Source: Hydrogenophaga intermedia | Lineage (GTDB): Bacteria > Pseudomonadota > Gammaproteobacteria > Burkholderiales > Burkholderiaceae_C | Direction: 5' to 3' | DNA: 9,925 bases | Assembly (NCBI GenBank): GCA_945869245.1 | Contig: CAMBOY010000099.1 | Coordinates: forward strand, 1 to 9,925 | Part shown: positions 1 through 5,787 of the stretch, piece by piece | How the letters are laid out: the number at the start of each line of letters is the position of its first letter | Position numbering within the stretch: the first letter of the stretch is position 1 | Position numbers and translations under genes: made by a program | Notes under the pieces: model-generated | What the model saw: the letters and a program-made list of their open reading frames with translations, nothing else | Told to the model about the DNA's origin: nothing | Database searches by the model: none

Positions 1-1793
1 AGTGGCGCGCCGCCCGGCAGGGTCACGTTCTGGTCTTGCATCAGGTAGCGCTGGGCGATACCCAGCCGCAAGAACTCGGCGCCAGTGTCGGGATAGAGCC
101 AGCGCGACTCGGCGCCCAGCGACAGCGCCCGGGTGTCGCTGATGCGGTCGTTGCCGACAAAGTTGTTTTCGGTGAACAGCGTGCCCTGACCGAATTCGAG
201 CGCACCCGAGTCGTAGTTGGGCAAGCGGCTTTGGTCGCGGTACGGCGTCCAGGTGAAGAAGGCCCGGGGCTCCAGGGTCTGCACCGCCGCACGGCCAAAC
301 AAGCGGGTGTCGCGCTCAAAGAACAGGCCGCTGTCCAGGCTCACGGTGGGCACCGCGCGGCTGGCGCTGCTGCGCTGGTCGATGGGTGTGTCAAAGCGGT
401 AGCTGGTGGCGTGCAGCCGTGCGCGCGGCTGCACAAACCACGCCGGCGCTTGCCAGCGGCGGCTCAAGTCGGCCGCCACCCAGGCGCGTTCGCCGTCGGT
501 TTTGAGCGGATCGCTGCGTTCGCTCTCGAAATAGCTGCGCTCAAACCGGGTCAGCTCGCTGCTCACATTGAGCTGCCAGTCGTCCAGCGCCCAGAGGCGC
601 CGGGCGCTCAAGGCCGGCACCCGGTCGTAGGGCGGCGTGATGAGCGCTGCCGGGTCTTGCAAGGTCTGCCAACGGTAGGCGCCCACCGTGCCCGACCAAC
701 CCGACTGGGCCCAGCTGGCCTCCACTTCCTGCGCCAGCAAACGCGGCGTCACCGAGGTCATCACCCGGGGAAAGTCTTTCCAGTAGTTGTCGTCGCTGGC
801 GCGGTTGAAGTTGATGCGCCCGCTCAAACTGTCGAGCGGCGACGACAAGGTGTGCTGGTGGGTCAAGGCATAGGTCCAGCGGTCGCGGTCGCGCAACTTG
901 TCGCTGGGCATCACATTGGCCTTGAACTGGCCCCGAAAGGTGGGCTCTAGGTAGCGGAACTCGGCGCCCACATCCAGACCGCGCTTGCTCATCAGCGTGG
1001 GCGAGAAGGTGGCGTCGCGGTTGGGCGCAATGTTCCAGTAAAACGGCGCGGTCAGGCTCAGGCCGCTGGTGGTGTCCAGATCGATGGAGGGCGACAGCCA
1101 GCCGGTCTTGCGCGCATCACTCAAAGGAAAACTCATGACCGGTGCGGCCAGCACCGGCACGCCTTGAAACTCCAGCACACCCAAGGTGGCAAAACCGGTG
1201 TCTTTGGCTTCGTCCAGATCGATGCGCTTGGCCCGCAGCATCCAGCCCGGGCGCCAGTCGCCCGATGGGGGGCGTGGGCAGCTGGAGTAGCGCACATCGT
1301 GCGCCACCGTCAGGTCCGGGCCTTTGAATTCGGCGCGGTTGGCGTCGCCCTGGCCGCCGTTTTGGAGCAAGGTGAAGGTCGGGGTTTGGAATTCCCCCAC
1401 CTGCGAGTCGAGGTTGAGCCTGAGTTCCGGGCCTTCAAAACGGTTGCCCATGCGGTTGACGCGCACCTGCCCTCGCGCCAACGAATCCTGGGTGCGGTCG
1501 TCCACCATCATCTCGTCGGCCTTGATGGTGATGTCGTGGCGCCGCCACTCGGCGTCGCCCTTGACCCAGGTGACGCCGTCGACCTCGCCCTCGATGCGCT
1601 CACCGCTGACAAAACTCGGTGCCTGCTCTTGCGCCGCTGGCGCCAGTTGGTCGAGCAAACCGGGGCTCAGCCGCAAGTACAGCGGCTCATCCTGCGCCTG
1701 CGCCTGGGCACACGCCAACAGACAGGCCAACGCCACCGGGCCAAGGCACGGCGGGTGGTGTTTCCAAGGGCGAAAAAACGGGCGAAGCGACAA
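1..1793 (-). CDS. lptD: LPS-assembly protein LptD, partial (C-terminus beyond window)
   Basis: LptD (OstA/Imp) is the outer-membrane beta-barrel that, with the lipoprotein LptE, inserts lipopolysaccharide into the outer leaflet. The minus-strand frame stays open from here to the window edge, giving 597 residues of a protein usually near 800. Residues 1-33 resemble a signal peptide: a basic N-region, a hydrophobic stretch GPVALACLLAC and an AQAQ cleavage area. Residues about 60-150 match the periplasmic LptA-like OstA domain (FVSGERIEGEVDGVTWVKGD). The rest is beta-barrel, with the conserved block QTLEPRAFFTWTPYRDQS, then LPNYDSG, LFTENNFVGNDRISD and LGIAQRYL. Start: I chose TTG at 1793, behind a GGGA about 8 bases upstream, because it gives a normal signal peptide. 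An in-frame ATG at 1889 would add 32 residues, but a GATAAT promoter-like hexamer overlaps it. The only cysteine in the visible mature part is Cys172. The family is certain; the start is not. Confidence 0.96.
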   Translation of the reverse strand, partial: MSLRPFFRPWKHHPPCLGPVALACLLACAQAQAQDEPLYLRLSPGLLDQLAPAAQEQAPSFVSGERIEGEVDGVTWVKGDAEWRRHDITIKADEMMVDDRTQDSLARGQVRVNRMGNRFEGPELRLNLDSQVGEFQTPTFTLLQNGGQGDANRAEFKGPDLTVAHDVRYSSCPRPPSGDWRPGWMLRAKRIDLDEAKDTGFATLGVLEFQGVPVLAAPVMSFPLSDARKTGWLSPSIDLDTTSGLSLTAPFYWNIAPNRDATFSPTLMSKRGLDVGAEFRYLEPTFRGQFKANVMPSDKLRDRDRWTYALTHQHTLSSPLDSLSGRINFNRASDDNYWKDFPRVMTSVTPRLLAQEVEASWAQSGWSGTVGAYRWQTLQDPAALITPPYDRVPALSARRLWALDDWQLNVSSELTRFERSYFESERSDPLKTDGERAWVAADLSRRWQAPAWFVQPRARLHATSYRFDTPIDQRSSASRAVPTVSLDSGLFFERDTRLFGRAAVQTLEPRAFFTWTPYRDQSRLPNYDSGALEFGQGTLFTENNFVGNDRISDTRALSLGAESRWLYPDTGAEFLRLGIAQRYLMQDQNVTLPGGAP

Positions 1794-1852
1794 CAGAAAA
1801 ATCCCAACAAAACCCAAGGCCGCAGACCGGCAGACCCCGCGCAGCGCGCAGC

Positions 1853-1880
1853 ATGACCAGCCCTGCTGGCCCGGTAAAAT
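1853..1880 (+). promoter_or_regulatory. Candidate sigma70-type promoter for amgK-rsmE
   Basis: ATGACC (1853-1858, 4 of 6 to TTGACA) is followed after 16 bases by TAAAAT (1875-1880, 5 of 6 to TATAAT). The expected transcription start near 1887 leaves a leader of about 68 bases before the amgK ATG. An imperfect inverted repeat, GGCCCGG and CCCGGCC with one mismatched pair, brackets the -10 at 1868-1887 and could be an operator. The call rests on hexamer matching only. Confidence 0.4.
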
Positions 1881-1887
1881 CCCGGCC

Positions 1888-1893
1888 ATTATC
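1888..1893 (-). promoter_or_regulatory. Candidate -10 hexamer for lptD
   Basis: On the minus strand the hexamer GATAAT matches TATAAT at 5 of 6 positions and overlaps the ATG at 1889. Transcription from it would begin near 1881, leaving an untranslated leader of about 88 bases before the TTG at 1793. I see no good -35 at the usual distance (the sequence there is CGCCGC), so this would need an activator or be a chance match. lptD is under an extracytoplasmic sigma factor in enterobacteria; no clear site of that type was recognised here. Confidence 0.3.
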
Positions 1894-1954
1894 CTACGCG
1901 GCCCCTGCGTGCGGCGCCGCGCGGCCCACGGCCCACTTTCCCCATTGCCCACCC

Positions 1955-3070
1955 ATGAACAGCCCCCTTGCCGCCGACACCCGCGCCGCGCCCGTGACCT
2001 GGACCGAACCCGCCCGAGAGACCGCTTTTGGCGCCTGGCTGCACGCCCAGGCCGGCGCCCACGCGCTGCGCCCCGACAGCGTGCGCCTGGCCTCGGCCGA
2101 CGCCAGCTTTCGCCGCTACCTGCGGGTCGACACCACCGACGGCGCCAGCCGCATCGTGATGGACGCGCCGCCCGACAAAGAAAACAGCGAACCCTTTGTG
2201 CGCATCGCCGCCCTGATGCGCGACGCCGGCCTGCATGTACCCGATGTGCTGACCTGGGAGCAGACCCACGGCTTTTTGCTGCTGTCTGACCTAGGCCAAG
2301 ACACCATGATGGCGCGCATCAACCCCGAGGATTCGGCCGCCGCCTTGCCGATGTACCGCCAGGCGCTCGACGCTCTGCTGGCCTGGCAGCTGGCCTCGCG
2401 CCCGGGCGTGCTGCCGGCCTACGACGAAGCCGTGCTGCGGCGCGAACTGCAGCTCTTCCCCGACTGGTACCTGGCGCAACACAAAGGCATCACACTCGCC
2501 GGACCACAAGCCGAGACCGTGGGCAAGGCCTTTGATCTGATCGTGCAACGTTGCCTGGCCATGCCCACCAGCTATGTGCACCGCGACTTCATGCCGCGCA
2601 ATCTGATGGTGCGCCCCGATGGCGAAGCGCCCGCTAGCCCCGCGCAAGCGCTGGGCGTGCTCGACTTCCAAGACGCGCTGTATGGCCCCATCACCTACGA
2701 CATCGCCAGCCTGATGCGCGACGCTTTCCTGACCTGGGACGAAGACTTTGTGCTCGACGTCACCATCCGCTACTGGGAAAAAGCCCGCAAAGCCGGCCTG
2801 ATGGACTTTGAAGACTGGCACAGCGACTTTGGCGCCTTCTACCGCGCCGTGGAATGGATGGGTCTGCAGCGCCACCTGAAAGTGGCCGGCATCTTCGCCC
2901 GCCTGACCCTGCGCGACGGCAAGCCCAAGTACCTGGCCGACACACCGCGCTTCATCCACTACATCCGCAGCACCGCCCACCGCTACCGAGAGCTGGGCCC
3001 GCTGCTCAAAGTGCTGGACGAGGTCGAGGGCCTGCAAGCCGCCAGCGGCTGGGCTTTTGGTCGGGTCTGA
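1955..3070 (+). CDS. amgK: AmgK, N-acetylmuramate/N-acetylglucosamine anomeric kinase
   Basis: AmgK phosphorylates MurNAc and GlcNAc at the anomeric carbon in the peptidoglycan recycling shortcut that bypasses de novo UDP-MurNAc synthesis and weakens the effect of fosfomycin (known for Pseudomonas). The 371-residue product belongs to the aminoglycoside phosphotransferase/choline kinase fold. It shows an N-terminal lobe with SFRRYLRV (51-58), the catalytic loop HRDFMPRNL (209-217; Asp211 as base, Asn216 as metal ligand) and the metal-binding DFQDALYGP (237-245). The frame is open far upstream, but the ATG at 1955 gives the normal family N-terminus. An alternative ATG at 1853 coincides with the proposed -35 box. 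No Shine-Dalgarno sequence is visible before 1955. The gene is divergent from lptD, as in Pseudomonas and relatives, and is followed after 7 bases by rsmE. The usual partner murU is not in the window. A general APH-family kinase is the fallback reading. Confidence 0.88.
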   Translation: MNSPLAADTRAAPVTWTEPARETAFGAWLHAQAGAHALRPDSVRLASADASFRRYLRVDTTDGASRIVMDAPPDKENSEPFVRIAALMRDAGLHVPDVLTWEQTHGFLLLSDLGQDTMMARINPEDSAAALPMYRQALDALLAWQLASRPGVLPAYDEAVLRRELQLFPDWYLAQHKGITLAGPQAETVGKAFDLIVQRCLAMPTSYVHRDFMPRNLMVRPDGEAPASPAQALGVLDFQDALYGPITYDIASLMRDAFLTWDEDFVLDVTIRYWEKARKAGLMDFEDWHSDFGAFYRAVEWMGLQRHLKVAGIFARLTLRDGKPKYLADTPRFIHYIRSTAHRYRELGPLLKVLDEVEGLQAASGWAFGRV

Positions 3071-3077
3071 GGCGCGC

Positions 3078-3800
3078 ATGCCCCGCTACCACTGCCCCTT
3101 GCCGCTGAGCGCTGGCGCCGAACTGACGCTGCCGCCCGGCACCGCGCGCCACGTGCAGGTGCTGCGCCACCAGCCTGGCCACACCATCACCCTGTTCAAT
3201 GGCGAGGGCGGGCAATGGCAAGCCACCGTCACCCACATGGGCCGCAGCGAGGTGCAGGTGCTGGTGGGCGAGTTTGAGCCGCGCGAATGCGAGGCCATAC
3301 GCCCGGTGACGCTGGTGGTGGGCATGCCCGCCAACGACCGCATGGACTGGTTGGTGGAAAAAGCCACCGAACTCGGCGTACACGCCATCGAGCCGCTGCA
3401 CACCGCCCACAGCGTGCTGCGCTTGAACGGCGAACGCGCCCAGAAAAAACAGGCCCACTGGCAGTCGGTGGCGGTGGCCGCGTGTGAGCAGTGCGGCCGC
3501 AACCGCGTGCCTACCGTGACCCCGGTGAGCGACTGGGCGCCCTGGCTCGCCGCCCCATCGGCACCGGGTGGCCTGCGCCTGGTGCTGTCGCTGGCCGAAG
3601 GCACACGGCCATTGGCCCAAGTCTTGGCCGAACACCCCGCCGACACACCCGTGCATTTTTTGAGCGGCCCCGAAGGCGGTCTGAGCCCACAAGAAGACGC
3701 TCAAGCCCGCGCCGCAGACTGGTTACCCGTGACCCTGGGGCCACGGGTGTTGCGGGCCGAGACCGCGGCGCTGGCGGCGCTGGTGATGGCCACGACGTGA
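3078..3800 (+). CDS. rsmE: RsmE, 16S rRNA (uracil-1498 N3)-methyltransferase
   Basis: RsmE uses S-adenosylmethionine to methylate N3 of U1498 in helix 44 of 16S rRNA in the assembled small subunit. The 240 residues match the family's usual length. The N-terminal PUA-like domain holds LPPGTARHVQVLR (18-30). The C-terminal SPOUT domain shows WLVEKATELGV (91-101), ACEQCGRNRVP (135-145), and the two knot motifs GPEGG (197-201) and LGPRVLRAETA (220-230). The ATG at 3078 gives the typical start MPRYHC; an in-frame TTG at 3057 lies inside amgK and is less likely. The gene starts 7 bases after the amgK stop, so the two are probably co-transcribed. The RNA modification has no clear link to wall recycling, so the pairing may only reflect a shared promoter. 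A two-hairpin terminator candidate follows the stop. Confidence 0.96.
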   Translation: MPRYHCPLPLSAGAELTLPPGTARHVQVLRHQPGHTITLFNGEGGQWQATVTHMGRSEVQVLVGEFEPRECEAIRPVTLVVGMPANDRMDWLVEKATELGVHAIEPLHTAHSVLRLNGERAQKKQAHWQSVAVAACEQCGRNRVPTVTPVSDWAPWLAAPSAPGGLRLVLSLAEGTRPLAQVLAEHPADTPVHFLSGPEGGLSPQEDAQARAADWLPVTLGPRVLRAETAALAALVMATT

Positions 3801-3817
3801 CCTCGGAAGGTCCATCG

Positions 3818-3868
3818 CACCGCTGAATCAACAGCGGTGGGACAGGTGTTCGACACACCTTGTTATTT
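3818..3868 (+). terminator. Two-hairpin terminator candidate after rsmE
   Basis: The first hairpin is a perfect 8-bp stem, CACCGCTG (3818-3825) and CAGCGGTG (3832-3839), with a 6-base loop. The second is a perfect 6-bp stem, AGGTGT (3844-3849) and ACACCT (3855-3860), with a 5-base loop, followed directly by TTGTTATTT. The second therefore looks like an intrinsic terminator with a mixed U-rich tail on the plus strand. It starts 17 bases after the rsmE stop, where the amgK-rsmE transcript should end. Confidence 0.6.
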
Positions 3869-3955
3869 CAGAAACTGCTCATAAGCCGCATAGACCACGG
3901 CAACCGCCAGCAACAGATAGATGGCGCTTCTCTCAATGTCCCACGCGTTGACGGT
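3863..3955 (-). pseudogene. Possible remnant of a small hydrophobic reading frame
   Basis: Between an in-frame TAG (3958-3956) and a TAA (3865-3863) the minus strand reads 30 codons. The peptide contains one convincing membrane-helix-like stretch, AIYLLLAVAVVYAAYEQFLK, ending at the stop. There is no ATG, GTG or TTG before the hydrophobic part; the nearest legal start is a TTG inside it. It therefore looks like the surviving 3' end of a lost membrane-protein gene rather than an intact gene. An AGGAG lies upstream on the same strand but has no suitable start behind it. Its 3' end runs into the T-rich tail of the rsmE terminator candidate. I do not recognise the family, and chance is possible at this length. 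Confidence 0.25.
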
Positions 3956-3997
3956 CTATCGAGAACTCCTGCTCAACTGACCTGCCCCCTGTAGACG

Positions 3998-4074
3998 TAC
4001 CAATCAAAGGTGGACGCCCAGATTCAAGACTATCCGATTGGTATCTGGGTTGATGGGTATTCACCCTGTCCACC
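3998..4074. repeat. Cluster of three interleaved perfect inverted repeats
   Basis: Three perfect inverted pairs occupy 77 bases. TACCAATC (3998-4005) pairs with GATTGGTA (4036-4043). GGTGGAC (4009-4015) pairs with GTCCACC (4068-4074). CCCAGAT (4017-4023) pairs with ATCTGGG (4043-4049). The last pair nests inside the second, forming an extended stem. The first crosses them, so in RNA it would form a pseudoknot or an alternative fold; in DNA the arms could be operator half-sites. The cluster ends about 30 bases before the TATAAA box of the MFS gene. Its function is unknown. Confidence 0.5.
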
Positions 4075-4077
4075 AGC

Positions 4078-4108
4078 GACACATCCCCCTCGCACCCCGC
4101 TGTATAAA
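4078..4108 (+). promoter_or_regulatory. Candidate promoter of the MFS gene, possibly leaderless
   Basis: TATAAA (4103-4108) lies 9 bases before the ATG at 4118, so transcription would start at or within a few bases of the start codon. The best -35-like hexamer is GACACA (4078-4083), weak and with a long 19-base spacer. No Shine-Dalgarno sequence precedes the ATG, which fits a leaderless mRNA. The TATAAA is a clear match; its use is inferred. Confidence 0.35.
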
Positions 4109-4117
4109 CAGCCGCTT

Positions 4118-5293
4118 ATGAACAAAAACCTCTGGCTGTTGGCCGCCGCACAAGGCCTGTTTCTGACCAACAACGTGGTCTTCATTGCGATCAATGGGCT
4201 GGTGGGCTTGAGCCTGGCGCCGCTGGGCTGGATGGCGACGCTGCCGGTGATGGGGTATGTGGTGGGTGGGGCCTTGTCGACCCCGCTGGTGGCGCGCACG
4301 CAATCGGCTTTTGGGCGGCAGGCCTCGTTTCAGATTGGGCTGGCGGTGGCGCTGGGCTCGGCCCTGCTCTGTTACTGGGCGGCGATGGCGGGCAACTTCT
4401 GGCTGCTGGTGGCGGCCACGGTGGTTGCGGGCTATTACAGCGCCAACGGGCAGCTGTATCGCTTTGCGGCGGCCGAATTGGCGGCGCCGGCGTTTCGCGA
4501 GAAGGCGGTGTCGTTGGTGCTGGCCGGCGGGCTGGTGGGCGCGGTGCTGGGGCCCAATCTGGCGGCGCGCACCCGCAATCTGACCGAAGTGCCGTTTGCC
4601 GGCGCTTACCTGTCGCTGGCGGTGGTGGCGCTGCTGTCGATGGCCATCATGGCGTTTATGCGCTTTCCGCCCGTGCCGCCCAAGCAGGCTGGCGCGCCGG
4701 CTGGGCGGCCGCTGTCGGTGATCATGCGCCAGCCGATTTTTATTGTGGCCACGGTGGGTGCGGCGCTGGGCTACGGGGTGATGAACCTGCTGATGGCGGC
4801 CACGCCGCTGGCCATGCAGGTGTGCGGCTTCAGTTTTGACGACGCCGCGCTGGTGCTGGAGTGGCACGTGATCGGCATGTTTGCGCCGGGCTTTTTCACC
4901 GGGCACCTGATCAAGCGCTTCGGGGTGCTGACCATCATGGGGGTGGGCGTGGCGCTGAACGCGCTGTGTATTGCGATTGCGCTGTCGGGTGTGGACTTGC
5001 ACCAGTTTTTGATTGCGCTGTTTTTGCTGGGGGTGGGCTGGAATTTTTTGTTCACCGGCAGCACCACACTGTCGCTGCAGGCCTACACACCTGAGGAAAA
5101 AGACCGCGCACAGGCCGCCATCAATTTCTGTGTGTTTGCGACCATGGCGCTGACCTCTTTTGCCTCGGGCGCCCTCGTAACGACCCAGGGCTGGGCGCTG
5201 CTGAACTGGGGTTCTTTGCTGCCAGTGGCGCTCACTGGCGTGGCCTTGTTGTGGCTTGCTGCGCTGCGGCAACGGCCCCAGAATGCGGCCTGA
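4118..5293 (+). CDS. MFS transporter
   Basis: This is a 391-residue inner-membrane protein of the major facilitator superfamily, with about twelve hydrophobic segments. The first helix begins NLWLLAAAQGLFLTNNVVF. A long polar stretch near residues 185-205 (MRFPPVPPKQAGAPAGR), between the two six-helix halves, is the expected central cytoplasmic loop. A loop-2/3-like segment, STPLVARTQSAFGRQAS, fits the MFS pattern of a basic loop. Near the C-terminus, YTPEEKDRAQAAINF corresponds to a conserved loop in this group of proteobacterial transporters. The substrate cannot be read from sequence. I chose the ATG at 4118 because the hydrophobic protein begins there; the open frame upstream to 4010 encodes Pro-rich, repeat-derived sequence. 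yidB follows 38 bases later on the same strand. Confidence 0.9.
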   Translation: MNKNLWLLAAAQGLFLTNNVVFIAINGLVGLSLAPLGWMATLPVMGYVVGGALSTPLVARTQSAFGRQASFQIGLAVALGSALLCYWAAMAGNFWLLVAATVVAGYYSANGQLYRFAAAELAAPAFREKAVSLVLAGGLVGAVLGPNLAARTRNLTEVPFAGAYLSLAVVALLSMAIMAFMRFPPVPPKQAGAPAGRPLSVIMRQPIFIVATVGAALGYGVMNLLMAATPLAMQVCGFSFDDAALVLEWHVIGMFAPGFFTGHLIKRFGVLTIMGVGVALNALCIAIALSGVDLHQFLIALFLLGVGWNFLFTGSTTLSLQAYTPEEKDRAQAAINFCVFATMALTSFASGALVTTQGWALLNWGSLLPVALTGVALLWLAALRQRPQNAA

Positions 5294-5331
5294 GCTGCCC
5301 GCCGGGTAGTGCTTTTGTATTGGAGAACCCC

Positions 5332-5787
5332 ATGAGTCTGTTGAATTCGCTCGCATCCGCCGCCATGAACGCCGCCACCGGCCAGGGCCAGAACAGCGGC
5401 GGGCTCGACGCCCAGTCCGTGATGCAAATGGCCAGCAAGCTGCTGGAGCAAAGCGGCGGCCTGCAGGGGCTGGTGGGCAAGCTGCAATCGGGTGGCCTGG
5501 GCGACGTGGTGTCGTCCTGGGTCGGCACCGGTGCCAACCAGGCGGTGTCGGGCGAACAGCTGCAGCAAGCGCTGGGCGGAGATGTGCTGGGTCAGCTGGC
5601 GCAGCACTTCGGCGGCAACACCCAGGCCGCCGCTGGTGGTCTGGCCGATCTGCTGCCGGGCCTGATCGACAAGCTCACGCCCAATGGCCAACTGCCGGCC
5701 GACGGCGGCGCCAACGCGCTGCAAAGCCTGCTCGGTGGCCAGGGTGGCGATGTGATGGGCATGCTCGGCGGCTTGCTCAAGCGCTGA
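5332..5787 (+). CDS. YidB family protein (DUF937)
   Basis: The 151-residue product is rich in Gly, Gln and Leu, with recurring amphipathic units: SVMQMASKLLEQSGGLQGLV (29-48), KLQSGGLGDVVSSWVGTGAN (50-69), EQLQQALGGDVLGQLAQHFG (75-94) and a Gly-rich end, LLGGQGGDVMGMLGGLLKR. These match the YidB/DUF937 family, found widely in proteobacteria and of unknown biochemical role. The ATG at 5332 is supported by GGAG at 5322-5325, six bases upstream, the clearest ribosome-binding site among the plus-strand genes here. There is no signal peptide, so a soluble cytoplasmic protein is likely. The last 11 bases overlap the convergent hydrolase gene, and a perfect 13-bp hairpin begins 9 bases after the stop. 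Confidence 0.88.
   Translation: MSLLNSLASAAMNAATGQGQNSGGLDAQSVMQMASKLLEQSGGLQGLVGKLQSGGLGDVVSSWVGTGANQAVSGEQLQQALGGDVLGQLAQHFGGNTQAAAGGLADLLPGLIDKLTPNGQLPADGGANALQSLLGGQGGDVMGMLGGLLKR

Larger units (their letters stand above)
3801..4117. other. 317-base gap between rsmE and the MFS gene
   Basis: This gap is visibly poorer in G+C than the flanking genes. In order it holds the rsmE terminator hairpins, the hydrophobic reading-frame remnant on the minus strand, a stretch beginning TGACCTGCCCCCTG at 3978 that resembles in style the terminal repeat of an IS3-type element (with no partner end in the window), a cluster of interleaved inverted repeats (3998-4074), and a TATAAA box just before the transporter. 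No intact gene of usual size is present. The in-frame extension of the MFS frame back to 4010 is probably untranslated. A decayed insertion site would explain the mixture, but this is inference. Confidence 0.45.

Noticed and set aside
36..950. A 304-codon plus-strand frame at the left edge
   Set aside because: It lies opposite lptD, whose conserved barrel motifs are unmistakable on the minus strand. Its own translation is low-complexity Ala/Arg/Gly sequence.
1619..1954. Upstream extension of the amgK frame
   Set aside because: It covers the lptD signal region and both promoter candidates, and encodes Pro/Ala-rich sequence without kinase-family features. The ATG at 1955 gives the normal N-terminus.
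2291..3079. A 262-codon minus-strand frame opposite amgK
   Set aside because: It is a shadow of amgK: low-complexity sequence rich in Gln, His, Ala and Val, no domain, and fully explained by the codon bias of the coding strand.
4010..4117. A 36-codon in-frame N-terminal extension of the MFS transporter
   Set aside because: It is made of the inverted-repeat cluster and Pro-rich sequence and has no ribosome-binding site. The hydrophobic protein begins naturally at 4118, close behind a TATAAA box.
4061..5356. A 431-codon open frame on the minus strand across the MFS gene
   Set aside because: It is the antisense of a clear transporter gene. The translation is dominated by His, Arg and Gln with no recognisable domain, typical of shadow frames in GC-rich DNA.
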